Assembly (NCBI RefSeq): GCF_047654805.1
Contig: NZ_JASGIV010000001.1
Span: 4,030,001 to 4,094,000, forward strand
DNA: 64,000 nucleotides
Reading direction: 5' to 3'
Source: Pelomonas sp047654805
GTDB taxonomy: Bacteria; Pseudomonadota; Gammaproteobacteria; Burkholderiales; Burkholderiaceae_C
Numbering within the stretch: the stretch's first letter is position 1; each line of letters opens with the position of its first letter. Below are positions 31,076 through 39,287 of this stretch, one piece after another. The notes beneath the pieces were generated by a model that saw only the letters and a program-made list of their open reading frames with translations, did no database searches and had not been told where the DNA came from. A program made the translations under genes and the position numbers.

Positions 31076-31111
31076 ACCGATTGTCTCCTCCACCGCCTCC
31101 ATGGTGGATTC

Positions 31112-31143
31112 AACCCGAGCTTGCAAGAGCTCGGGTTTTTTTT
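31112..31143 (+). terminator. Strong Rho-independent terminator upstream of ilvA
   Basis: AACCCGAGC and GCTCGGGTT form a 9-bp stem with an 8-nt loop, followed by eight T residues (31136-31143). It works only on the plus strand and ends 77 bp before the ilvA start, so it must end a transcript that starts in this intergenic region. Confidence 0.85.
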
Positions 31144-31220
31144 CGCCGAAGGCTGGCGTCTCCGCCCACCAAGGGTCTCCCCCTATCATGCGGCGCTGCA
31201 ACACAGCCAACGGAGCCCCG

Positions 31221-32795
31221 ATGAGCGCCCCCTCGCGCCGCCGTTCTACCGCGTCCCAGGCGACGCCGCCCGCGATGCTGCCACCGGGCAGCAGCTACCT
31301 GCAGCGCATCTTGAACGCCCGGGTCTACGAAGTCGCCCGCGAAACCACGCTCAGCCCAGCCGCCAAGCTGTCCAAGCGGCTAGCCAACAAGGTCTGGCTC
31401 AAACGCGAGGACGAGCAGGACGTCTTCAGCTTCAAGCTGCGCGGTGCCTACAACAAGATGGCCCACCTCTCGGCCGAGCAGCGCGGCGCCGGCGTCATCT
31501 GCGCCTCGGCAGGCAACCACGCCCAGGGCGTGGCGCTGTCGGCCAAGAAGCTGAGCTGCCGCGCCGTCATCGTGATGCCAGTAACCACGCCCCAGGTCAA
31601 GATCGACGCAGTGAAGGCGCTCGGCGGCGAAGTGGTGCTGTTCGGGGAGAGCTTCACGGACGCCTACGGCCACGCCAAGGAACTCGAACTCGACCAGGGC
31701 CTGACCTTCGTCCACCCCTTCGACGACCCCGACGTCATCGCCGGCCAGGGGACCATTGCGATGGAGCTGCTGCGCCAGCATCCCGGCCCCATCGACGCCA
31801 TCTTCGTCGCCATCGGCGGCGGTGGACTGATCTCCGGCATCGCGGCCTACGTCAAGGCGTTGCGGCCCGAGATCAAGGTCATCGGCGTGCAGACCACCGA
31901 CTCCGACGCCATGCTGCGCTCGGTCAAGGCCGGCAAGCGCGTGACGCTCAACGACGTGGGGCTGTTCGCCGACGGCACCGCCGTCAAGCTGGTCGGCGAG
32001 GAAACCTTCCGCATCGCCCGCGAGCTGGTGGACGACTACATCGTCGTCGATACCGACGCCGTCTGCGCGGCCATCAAGGACGTCTTCGAGGACACCCGCT
32101 CCATCCTGGAACCCTCGGGCGCGATGAGCGTCGCCGCCGTCAAGCAGTATGTCGCCCGTACCGGCGCCAAGGGGCAGAGTCTGGTGGCCATCACCTGCGG
32201 CGCCAACATGAACTTCGACCGCCTGCGCTTCGTCGCCGAGCGGGCCGAGGTCGGCGAACAGCGCGAGGCCCTGTTCGCCGTCACCATTCCGGAGGCGCGA
32301 GGCAGCTTCAAGCGCTTCTGCGAGCTGTTGGGACCACGCAGCGTCACCGAGTTCAACTACCGGATCGCCGACGCCAAGGTCGCCCACATCTTCGTCGGCA
32401 TCGCCATCTCCAAGCCCGACGAGGCCGCCAAGCTGGCTCGTACCTTCACGAAGGCAGGTTTCGAAACGCTGGACCTGACCGACAACGAGATGGCCAAGCA
32501 ACACATCCGCCACATGGTGGGCGGGCGCAGCGAACTGGCTCGTCACGAACGGCTGTATCGCTTCGTCTTCCCGGAGCGGCCGGGCGCACTGATGCGCTTC
32601 CTGTCCAGCATGCACCCGGACTGGAACATCAGCCTCTTTCACTATCGCAACCAGGGTGCAGACTACGGCCGTATCCTGGTCGGCATCCAGGTACCCAAGG
32701 GTGATGCTGGCGCTCTGCGCGAGTTCCTCGACGGCCTGAACTATCCGTTCGAGGATGAAACCACCAATCCGGTCTACCGCTTGTTCCTGGGTTGA
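31221..32795 (+). CDS. ilvA: Threonine ammonia-lyase, biosynthetic (threonine dehydratase)
   Basis: 524 residues, near the 514 of E. coli IlvA. It deaminates threonine to 2-oxobutanoate, the first step to isoleucine. The PLP lysine is K72 in FSFKLRGAYNK, with the phosphate-binding GGGGL loop in the middle. Two C-terminal ACT-like regulatory domains (about 335-425 and 430-520), marked by PEARGSFKRFCELLG and FPERPGALMRFLS, give feedback control by isoleucine and valine. The ATG at 31221 has an ACGGAG site; the frame extends upstream into the terminator, which cannot be coding. Confidence 0.95.
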   Translation: MSAPSRRRSTASQATPPAMLPPGSSYLQRILNARVYEVARETTLSPAAKLSKRLANKVWLKREDEQDVFSFKLRGAYNKMAHLSAEQRGAGVICASAGNHAQGVALSAKKLSCRAVIVMPVTTPQVKIDAVKALGGEVVLFGESFTDAYGHAKELELDQGLTFVHPFDDPDVIAGQGTIAMELLRQHPGPIDAIFVAIGGGGLISGIAAYVKALRPEIKVIGVQTTDSDAMLRSVKAGKRVTLNDVGLFADGTAVKLVGEETFRIARELVDDYIVVDTDAVCAAIKDVFEDTRSILEPSGAMSVAAVKQYVARTGAKGQSLVAITCGANMNFDRLRFVAERAEVGEQREALFAVTIPEARGSFKRFCELLGPRSVTEFNYRIADAKVAHIFVGIAISKPDEAAKLARTFTKAGFETLDLTDNEMAKQHIRHMVGGRSELARHERLYRFVFPERPGALMRFLSSMHPDWNISLFHYRNQGADYGRILVGIQVPKGDAGALREFLDGLNYPFEDETTNPVYRLFLG

Positions 32796-32827
32796 GTTGA
32801 AATGCAGGGTCTGACAACGCCTGCACC

Positions 32828-33901
32828 ATGACCGTCGCCCAACAGTCGCTGATCTCCCCCACCGCCAACCCGGAGCTGGAAAAGGCCTTGCGCGACCGCG
32901 TCGACCGACGCTCCGCGATCGCCGGCGGTCTCGGCGAACTGGAACCGCTGGCCGTGCGCCTCGGGCTGGTGCAGAACAGCCTGACCCCGCGCTTCCGCGA
33001 CCCTGTGCTGGGCCTGTTCGCGGCGGACCACGGTATCGTCGTCGATGGCGTCGGCGCCCATTGGGGTCGTCCGACCCGGGATCTGGTGCAGATGGCCCTG
33101 CACGCCCAGTTGCCGGTGTCCGTGTTCTCGCGGCTACAAGGTCTGCACCTGACCGTTGTCGACTGCGGTGTCGCCGAGAACCTGCCGCCGCACGCCCGGC
33201 TGCTGGCCCGCAAGGTTTCTCACGGCACGCGCAATGCGCGTACCGCCCAGGCCATGAGCCTGGACCAGGCCCACGCCGGCGTGCGCGTCGGCATGGAGAT
33301 CGCCGACAACCTGCCTGGCAATGTGCTGGCCTGCGCGGCCATGGGTCAGGGCTCGCCGGAATGCGCCGCCCTGGTGCTGGCGCGGCTGTCCGACCAGCCG
33401 GTGCGCGACTTCGTTGTCTCCGGCCCCACCATGCGTCAGGACGACCTCATCCACCTGCTCGACGTGCTGCATGGCGCCCTCGCCCGCCATCGCGACGCCA
33501 AAGAACCGATGGACGTGCTCGCCGCCTTCGGCGGTCACGAGATCGCCGTCATGGTCGGTGCGATGCTGGTCGCGGCCAGCAAGCGCAGCCTCATCATCGT
33601 GGACGGCATCACCGCATGCGCCGCCCTCAAGCTGGCATCGCTAGTCTGCGCGCCGGTCACCGACTATGCGGTGTTCTGCCGCAGCCATGTGCACCGAGGC
33701 CTGGACGAGGCCCTGGCGCTATTCCATGCATCGGCCCTGCTGGAACTGGGCATGGACAGCGCTGACGGCACTGGCGCGGCCCTGGCTTGGCCCATGATCC
33801 GCGCGGCAGGTGCACTGCTGACCGACCTGCACGAGGTGGCCGAGGCCCGGGTCGCGGCGCGGCCCGACTTCGGCACCAACCTGCCGACGCTGGGTGCTTG
33901 A
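32828..33901 (+). CDS. CobT-like phosphoribosyltransferase with altered active site
   Basis: 357 residues, matching nicotinate-nucleotide:dimethylbenzimidazole phosphoribosyltransferase (CobT) in length and fold markers: FAADHGI (64-70), VDCGV (111-115), HGTRN (132-136), AFGGHEIAVMVGAML (233-247) and DGTGAALAWPMI (313-324). However, canonical GEMGIGNTT reads AAMGQGSPE (170-178) and GEGTGA reads ADGTGA (312-317), so the two glutamates important in Salmonella CobT are Ala171 and Asp313. The N-terminal PPGSLGRLE is AGGLGELE. It follows ilvA by 32 bp with no cobalamin genes near. It could be a diverged CobT or a paralogue with another substrate. Confidence 0.8.
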   Translation: MTVAQQSLISPTANPELEKALRDRVDRRSAIAGGLGELEPLAVRLGLVQNSLTPRFRDPVLGLFAADHGIVVDGVGAHWGRPTRDLVQMALHAQLPVSVFSRLQGLHLTVVDCGVAENLPPHARLLARKVSHGTRNARTAQAMSLDQAHAGVRVGMEIADNLPGNVLACAAMGQGSPECAALVLARLSDQPVRDFVVSGPTMRQDDLIHLLDVLHGALARHRDAKEPMDVLAAFGGHEIAVMVGAMLVAASKRSLIIVDGITACAALKLASLVCAPVTDYAVFCRSHVHRGLDEALALFHASALLELGMDSADGTGAALAWPMIRAAGALLTDLHEVAEARVAARPDFGTNLPTLGA

Positions 33902-33907
33902 CGGGCC

Positions 33908-34531
33908 TCAGCGCTGCTGTTCCTCGGTTCTGACCGGCGGCGAAGCCGGCATGGCCGGGGGCGCCCCATAGACGGGAGGCATGGTGGCCGGCGTCGGCGC
34001 AGTGGCGCGCAACGGCAGCCCCGCAGGAGGAGCGGCGTTCGGATTGCCGCCCAGTACGACAGGCGACGGCGTGGCCGTCGGCAACGACCCAGTCGCTGGC
34101 TCAGCCGGCGGGCTGATCTCGAGGATCTGAACAGGCGCCTGGCCGGACAACCCAAGACTGGCGCTGCGGGCATCCACGCGCAGCAGGCGCAACTCGCCAT
34201 CGACGACCGCGCCCACGCGCACCGTGCGCGCCACGCCATCCACCTCGATCAAGGCTACGCCCTCGCCGGCCTCGGCCGCCCGGGCGCTCTTGGGCGCGAC
34301 GACCCCCAGCAGACGCAGCCGCGTTGAGGCGGCCACTTCCGGCCCCGCGACGGCATCTGCCGCCGTCGTACCCAGAAGCCGGCTCAAGTCGACCTGTGCA
34401 GAACGCGTCTCGCCGGCCGGCAGCACCGATGCCGGCGTGGTCAACGGCCGAGCAAACAGCTGCAGCCCCCAGTAAGCCACCGAGCCGCCGAGCAGCAGCC
34501 AAGCCGAAAACGCCATCAATCGAGCAAGCAT
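33908..34531 (-). CDS. gspC: Type II secretion protein GspC
   Basis: 207 residues. GspC links the inner-membrane platform to the secretin. An N-terminal membrane helix (about 5-25) and the HR domain (about 60-145; LRLLGVVAPK, ALIEVDG, VGAVVDGELRLLRVD) are clear. The C-terminus is a proline-rich tail, and there is no PDZ or coiled-coil domain, which shortens it relative to enteric GspC. Transcribed away from gspG, 54 bp apart, and convergent with the CobT-like gene. Confidence 0.88.
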   Translation of the reverse strand: MLARLMAFSAWLLLGGSVAYWGLQLFARPLTTPASVLPAGETRSAQVDLSRLLGTTAADAVAGPEVAASTRLRLLGVVAPKSARAAEAGEGVALIEVDGVARTVRVGAVVDGELRLLRVDARSASLGLSGQAPVQILEISPPAEPATGSLPTATPSPVVLGGNPNAAPPAGLPLRATAPTPATMPPVYGAPPAMPASPPVRTEEQQR

Positions 34532-34585
34532 CGGCCCATTATGATGGCCTGCTCACCGCAGCTTCCGCGCCTCTCGCTCCCAGAC

Positions 34586-35020
34586 ATGCGTCGCTCCCCT
34601 CTCGCCCGCGCCGTCGCCCGCGGCTTTACGCTGATCGAACTGCTGGTGGTGCTGGTCATCATCGGCGTGCTCGCAGCCCTGGTCGTGCCCAACGTACTGG
34701 ACCGCGCCGAAGACGCCCGCGTCACCGCCGCCCGCACCGACGTCAACAACCTGATGCAGGCGCTGAAGATGTACAAGCTCGACAACCAGCGCTATCCCAG
34801 CGCCGAGCAGGGCCTCGACGCTCTCGTGCACAAGCCCACTGTCGGCACACCACCGCCGAACTGGAAGCCCTACCTCGACAAGCTGCCCAACGACCCCTGG
34901 GGTCAGCCTTATCAGTACGCGAACCCCGGCGTGAAGGGCGAGGTCGATGTCTACAGCTTTGGCGCAGATGGTCGCGCCGGTGGCGAGGGTCGTGACGCGG
35001 ACATCGGTTCCTGGCAGTGA
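34586..35020 (+). CDS. gspG: Major pseudopilin GspG
   Basis: 144 residues. Prepilin leader ending in Gly followed by FTLIELLVVLVIIGVLAALVVP, cleaved and N-methylated by a prepilin peptidase not encoded here. The C-terminal region carries the YPSAEQGLDALV motif and the Ca-binding end segment (DPWGQPYQY, SFGADGRAGGEGRDADIGSW). It builds the periplasmic pseudopilus. The ATG at 34586 gives a 13-residue leader; a longer frame from 34541 is possible. A TATGAT -10-like box lies at 34540. Confidence 0.95.
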   Translation: MRRSPLARAVARGFTLIELLVVLVIIGVLAALVVPNVLDRAEDARVTAARTDVNNLMQALKMYKLDNQRYPSAEQGLDALVHKPTVGTPPPNWKPYLDKLPNDPWGQPYQYANPGVKGEVDVYSFGADGRAGGEGRDADIGSWQ

Positions 35021-35456
35021 GCCACGTGGCTTCACGCTGATTGAACTGCTGGTCGTGGTGGCGCTGATCGCCATCACGAGCGCGACGATCTCGCTGGCCT
35101 TGCGTGACCCCGCCGAGCTGCAGTTGCAGCGCGAGGCCCAGCGCCTGGCAGCGCTGCTGGAGACGGCGCGCGCCGAAAGCCGCGCCTCTGGCCTGGCAGT
35201 GCGATGGATCCCCAAAGGCCTCAAGACCGGTGACAACTTCCGCTTCGAGGGCCTGCCCCGCACCCTCCAGTTGCCCACGCGCTGGCTGGGGGAGCCCGTG
35301 GCCGTGAGCATCGACAACGCCACCGCTGCCAATCCCGGCCTCACCCTCGGCCCCGAGCCCCTCATCCCGGCCCAGCGCCTGCGCCTGCAACTCGGCAGCC
35401 AGCACCTGGTGCTCGGCACCGATGGACTCTCGCCCTTCGACGTCGTCACCCCATGA
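34992..35456 (+). CDS. gspH: Minor pseudopilin GspH
   Basis: About 154 residues. Leader ends RG|FTLIELLVVVALIAIT. The rest is the GspH beta-sandwich (ALRDPAELQLQREAQRLAALLETARAES). I chose the GTG at 34992, with GAGG before it, because it gives a 13-residue leader like the other pseudopilins; in-frame ATGs at 34947 and 34968 would give longer leaders. It overlaps gspG by 29 bp. Confidence 0.85.
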   Translation: MTRTSVPGSEPRGFTLIELLVVVALIAITSATISLALRDPAELQLQREAQRLAALLETARAESRASGLAVRWIPKGLKTGDNFRFEGLPRTLQLPTRWLGEPVAVSIDNATAANPGLTLGPEPLIPAQRLRLQLGSQHLVLGTDGLSPFDVVTP

Positions 35457-35815
35457 GCAGGCAGCATGGCTTCACGCTGATCGAGGTGCTGGTCGCCCTC
35501 GTCATCGTCGCCATCGCGCTTGGCGCGGGTATCAAGGCCGCGGGCGCGCTGACCCAGAACGCCGAGCGCCTGACCCAGGTCAGCGCCGCACAGTGGTGCG
35601 CGGAGAACCAGCTGACCGAGTTACGCCTGACCCAGCAGTTCCCGGACATTGGCGAATCCGCCTTCGGCTGCGAGCAGCTCGGCCGCAGCTATGCCGGCAA
35701 ACTCAGGGTCAGCCCGACGCCCAACCCGCTGTTCCGCCGCATCGATGCCGACATCACCGACGACCAGGGCCAGCCGGTACTGACGTTGACCACCATCATG
35801 GGCAAGTTCTCGTGA
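35453..35815 (+). CDS. gspI: Minor pseudopilin GspI
   Basis: 120 residues. Very short leader MSRQHG|FTLIEVLVALVIVAIALGAG, then a small globular domain. GspI nucleates the pseudopilus tip with GspJ and GspK. Start overlaps the gspH stop (ATGA). Confidence 0.94.
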   Translation: MSRQHGFTLIEVLVALVIVAIALGAGIKAAGALTQNAERLTQVSAAQWCAENQLTELRLTQQFPDIGESAFGCEQLGRSYAGKLRVSPTPNPLFRRIDADITDDQGQPVLTLTTIMGKFS

Positions 35816-36426
35816 GAGCCAGGGGCTTCACGCTGGTCGAGGTACTGGTGGCCCTCGTCGTCATGGCGACGATGGCGGCCATGGCTTGGCGCGGCATTGA
35901 CGCCCTCGTCCGGAGCCGCGAGATCGCCCAGGCCAACCTCGCCCAGACTGCCCGGCTGCAGACCGTGCTGGCGCAGTGGGAGATCGACCTGCGTGCGCTG
36001 CAGGACAGCCACAGCGCCATTCAGCCCCTGGCATTCGATGGTGGCAACCTCGTGCTGACCCGCCAGGCTGCAACGGGCCTGCAGGTCGTCGTGTGGAGCC
36101 TGCGCGAGGGCAGTCTGTGGCGCTGGGAAAGCCAGGCCCTGCACACCGTGCAGGATCTGGAGGACCAGCGCCAGCGCGGGTTGCAGCAACTGGCTCAGCG
36201 CAACCCTGCACTGCGCGCCTTCGACGGCGTAGCCGCCTGGCAGTTCTACTGCTACTGGGGCAACGCCTGGAGCAACTGCCAATCCACCGGCAGCGCCATC
36301 AACAACGCGGGTCCCGTCAGGACAACCAACCCAACGCCGGCCGGGCTGCGCATCGCGGTGCAGTTCGCCGAAGGCAGCGGCCTGAACGGCACATTGACGC
36401 GCGAGCTGGAGGTCACGGTCCGATGA
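35812..36426 (+). CDS. gspJ: Minor pseudopilin GspJ
   Basis: 204 residues from a GTG start overlapping the gspI stop (GTGA). Leader VRARG|FTLVEVLVALVVMATMAAM. Internal GspJ features include DLRALQDSHSAIQPLAFDGG and the conserved WYLREGSLWRW-like segment. An apparent longer open frame upstream only shadows gspI. Part of the tip complex. Confidence 0.93.
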   Translation: MRARGFTLVEVLVALVVMATMAAMAWRGIDALVRSREIAQANLAQTARLQTVLAQWEIDLRALQDSHSAIQPLAFDGGNLVLTRQAATGLQVVVWSLREGSLWRWESQALHTVQDLEDQRQRGLQQLAQRNPALRAFDGVAAWQFYCYWGNAWSNCQSTGSAINNAGPVRTTNPTPAGLRIAVQFAEGSGLNGTLTRELEVTVR

Positions 36427-37391
36427 GGCGCCTCCAAAGCGGGGCAGCGCTGCTGACCGCAATGATCATCGTCACGTTGATCGCCAGCCTCGCGGCGGGC
36501 ATGGTCTGGCAGCAGTACCGCGCCGTGCAGATCGAGGCTGCCGACCGCGCCCGCGCCCAGAGCGCCTGGATCCTGCAGGGCGCGCTGGACTGGGCGCGCC
36601 TCATCCTGCTGGAGGATGCCAAGCAGAACCGCAACAAACCCGTCGACCACCTTGGCGAGCCCTGGGCCGTGCCGCTGGCGGAGTCCCGGCTGTCCACCTT
36701 CCTGGCCGCCGACCGCGCAACCACCAGCGACGACGGCCCAGAGGCCTTCCTGTCGGGCAGCATCGAGGACGCACAGAGCCGCTACAACCTGCGCGCCCTG
36801 CTCGGCGGCGCCAAGGTGCCCGAACTCGAACAGCGAACGCTGGAGCGGCTGTGCAGCCAGGTCAATGCGCCGCCCGGCACCGCTACCCTCATCATCTCGG
36901 GCATGCGCGAAGCTTTCCCCGCGGCGGCCAGCCAGCCAGACGCCGGCACCCCCAATGCCAACGGCCCGCTGCAACCCGCCGGACTCGACCAGTTGTCCTG
37001 GTTCGGCCTGGATGTCGACACCCTTCAGCGCCTGCAGCCCTACGTCGTATTGCTACCCAAGGCCACACCGGTCAACCTGAATACCGCGCCGCGCGAAGTC
37101 ATCGCAGCGCTGTTCGACGACGTCGATCTGGCCACGGCCGAACGCATCGTGCAGGCTCGCAAGGCCAAGCCGCTGCAGGATGTGGGCAGCGATGCTGCGG
37201 CCTATCTGCCGGCCACGGCACTTGCCCAGGCCACCGGCGCCCGTGCGTCGGTGACCTCCTCCTTCTTCGTCGTCACTGGCCGGCTGCGCTTGGACGAGCG
37301 CCAGTTGGAACAGCGCTCGCTGATCGAGCGCCGGGACCTGAACATGGTCGTGTTGGCACGTGAGCGCATCACCCAGCTGCTGGATCGCTGA
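36423..37391 (+). CDS. gspK: Minor pseudopilin GspK
   Basis: 322 residues, the large tip pseudopilin. It begins MRRLQSGAALLTAMIIVTLIASL; unlike the others it lacks Glu5 after the leader, as is normal for GspK. The SAM-like helical domain (NLNTAPREVIAALFD) is evident. The ATG overlaps the gspJ stop (ATGA). A 118-bp gap follows before gspL. Confidence 0.94.
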   Translation: MRRLQSGAALLTAMIIVTLIASLAAGMVWQQYRAVQIEAADRARAQSAWILQGALDWARLILLEDAKQNRNKPVDHLGEPWAVPLAESRLSTFLAADRATTSDDGPEAFLSGSIEDAQSRYNLRALLGGAKVPELEQRTLERLCSQVNAPPGTATLIISGMREAFPAAASQPDAGTPNANGPLQPAGLDQLSWFGLDVDTLQRLQPYVVLLPKATPVNLNTAPREVIAALFDDVDLATAERIVQARKAKPLQDVGSDAAAYLPATALAQATGARASVTSSFFVVTGRLRLDERQLEQRSLIERRDLNMVVLARERITQLLDR

Positions 37392-37481
37392 TGCCCGCAA
37401 ACCCGCCAGCCGAGCGCCAGGCCGCCCCTGCCGGGGGCCTGCCGCGGCGTCCCTGGACGGAAGACCTGCCTGTACCCCTCC

Positions 37482-37487
37482 TAGAAT
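37482..37487 (+). promoter_or_regulatory. -10-like box between gspK and gspL
   Basis: TAGAAT, 22 bp before gspL, in the longest gap (118 bp) of the gspG-F run. No -35 at normal spacing; TGGACG at 37454 is 22 bp away. A possible internal promoter. Confidence 0.25.
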
Positions 37488-37509
37488 GCGCCGCGCCTAA
37501 GCCCTCCCC

Positions 37510-38760
37510 ATGAGCACCCTGCTGCTGTTCCTGCCCCCACGGCCGCGCCTGCGCGCGCCGGGCCGGGCCATGTCCGATTCGGCACGTGCCGACACGCTGC
37601 ACGAGTACGACTACGTGCTGACGCCCGATGGCCGCGAAGTCGGCGCCGAAGGCCGCGCCGCGGCGACGGCCCTGCCGGCGGCAGACAGCGTCATCGCCGT
37701 CATCGCTGAGTCCGACGTCAGTTGGCGCCGCATTGAGCTGCCGCGCGCGGGCCGTCAGATGCGAGCAGCCCTGGCCGGCAAGCTGGAGGAGGCCCTGCTC
37801 GACGAACCCGAGGCCCTGCACTTCGCGCTGGAGCCCGATGCGCTGGGCGGCGACAACGCCTGGGTCGCCATCACGTCCAGGCCCTGGCTGGCCGAGCACC
37901 TCGCCCGGCTTGAGGCCGCCCAGATCTTCATCGACCGCGTCGCGCCGCTGTCCTGGCCGGACGAACGGACGCGCGGACATTTCTTCGAGGCCCAAGGCGA
38001 ACGTGAGCAGGCTGGCATCGCACTGCGCTGGAGCCATGTCGAGGGCGTCGCGACGCTGCCGCTGGACGGCGGCCTGGCGCGGCAGCTGTTGCCGTCCGGC
38101 CTCGTGCATGTCGCACAGTGGACGGCAACGCCCGCCGTCGCCACCGCCGCCGAGCGCTGGCTGGGCAGCACCGTCACCGTGCAGACGCCTGCCCAACATG
38201 CGCTGGCCGTCGTCGACAGCGTCTGGAATCTGCGGCAGTTCGACCTCGCGCCGCGGGCCCGCGGCGTTCGCGCGCTGCGCCTGATCAGCCGTGAGCTGAT
38301 GCGCAAACCCTGGCGCCCCGCGCGCTACGGCCTCGCCGGCCTGGTGCTGGTGCAGGTGCTGGGCCTCAACCTGTGGGCATGGCAACAGCACCGCGAGCTG
38401 GCCGCTCACCGCGAGGCCGTCACAGCGACGCTGACGGGCGCCTTCCCTCAGGTGCGCGCCATCCTCGACGCTCCGGTGCAGATGCAGAAGCAACTGGACC
38501 TGCTGCGCGCCAGCGCCGGCAGCGTCGGCGAGCAGGACTTCGAGGCTTTGCTGGCCGCCGCCGCCCAGGCCTGGCCTGGCGACCGCCCGCCCACTGACGC
38601 CTTGGCCTTCGAGCCCGGTCGGCTGACCGTGTCGGCCCAAGGCTGGGCGCCTGCCCAGATCGACAACTTCCGCACCCAACTGCGCAGCGAAGGCTGGCAG
38701 CTGGACGCCAGCGAAGGCAAGCTGACCATCAGCCGCGCCACGCCGCAAGGACGCATCTGA
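37510..38760 (+). CDS. gspL: Type II secretion protein GspL
   Basis: 416 residues. The N-terminal cytoplasmic actin-like domain (about 1-265) recruits the ATPase GspE, one membrane helix (about 277-297) follows, and a C-terminal periplasmic ferredoxin-like domain pairs with GspM. The FDLAPRARG segment before the membrane is typical. The start has a CCTCCCC context with no clear ribosome site. Confidence 0.92.
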   Translation: MSTLLLFLPPRPRLRAPGRAMSDSARADTLHEYDYVLTPDGREVGAEGRAAATALPAADSVIAVIAESDVSWRRIELPRAGRQMRAALAGKLEEALLDEPEALHFALEPDALGGDNAWVAITSRPWLAEHLARLEAAQIFIDRVAPLSWPDERTRGHFFEAQGEREQAGIALRWSHVEGVATLPLDGGLARQLLPSGLVHVAQWTATPAVATAAERWLGSTVTVQTPAQHALAVVDSVWNLRQFDLAPRARGVRALRLISRELMRKPWRPARYGLAGLVLVQVLGLNLWAWQQHRELAAHREAVTATLTGAFPQVRAILDAPVQMQKQLDLLRASAGSVGEQDFEALLAAAAQAWPGDRPPTDALAFEPGRLTVSAQGWAPAQIDNFRTQLRSEGWQLDASEGKLTISRATPQGRI

Positions 38761-39287
38761 TGGCCAGTTTCCGCAACTCCACCGGCGGCGAAGGGCGCGC
38801 CGCCCAGTTCCACCAAGCCAAGGTCAAGGCGCTGTCGCACTGGCAGGCCCTGGGCGAGCGCGAGCGCCTGGTGCTGGGCGGCGTCGGTGCCTTGCTGGGC
38901 CTGCTGCTGGCTTGGAGCATCCTGCTCGCGCCTGCACTACGCACGCTGAGGACGGCGCCCACCGAGCTGGAGAAGGTCGAGCTGCAACTGCAGCAGATGC
39001 AGGCCCAGGCTCAGGAAGCCCGTGCGCTGCGCGCCGCGCCCGCTGTGCCACCAGCACAAGCCCAGGCAGCACTGAAGGCCTCGGTCGAGCACCTCGGCGC
39101 GGCAGCCCGCATGAACCTGGCCGGCGATCGTGCCGTCGTCACGCTGAACGGCGTCACGCCCGAGATGCTGCAAAGCTGGCTGGGCGAGGTTCGCTCGGCT
39201 GCGCGTGCCCGTCCCGTCGAGGCCCAGTTGACCCGTGGCCCCAAGGGCTATGCCGGCACGTTGGTGCTCAGTCTGGGGAACAACTGA
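38760..39287 (+). CDS. gspM: Type II secretion protein GspM
   Basis: 175 residues. A short cytoplasmic end, one membrane helix (about 38-60), a coiled coil (about 65-100) and a C-terminal ferredoxin-like domain ending VLSLGNN. It forms the inner-membrane platform with GspL. Stop-start overlap with gspL is TGATG. Confidence 0.93.
   Translation: MASFRNSTGGEGRAAQFHQAKVKALSHWQALGERERLVLGGVGALLGLLLAWSILLAPALRTLRTAPTELEKVELQLQQMQAQAQEARALRAAPAVPPAQAQAALKASVEHLGAAARMNLAGDRAVVTLNGVTPEMLQSWLGEVRSAARARPVEAQLTRGPKGYAGTLVLSLGNN

Larger units (their letters stand above)
31057..31143 (+). ncRNA. Candidate small RNA or ilvA attenuator leader
   Basis: About 87 nt bounded by a promoter-like element and a strong terminator. 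The middle (31083-31100) is a C/U-rich run, TCTCCTCCACCGCCTCC, complementary to Shine-Dalgarno sequences, as in many trans-acting regulatory RNAs. A weaker CCACC/GGTGG hairpin follows. No leader peptide rich in Ile/Thr/Val codons was seen, so classical attenuation by translation is less likely. It lies between the divergent osmC and ilvA starts. Family not recognised. Confidence 0.4.

Noticed and set aside
31101..31220. Extended ilvA N-terminus
   Set aside because: It would translate through the 8-T terminator and has no homology-like content.
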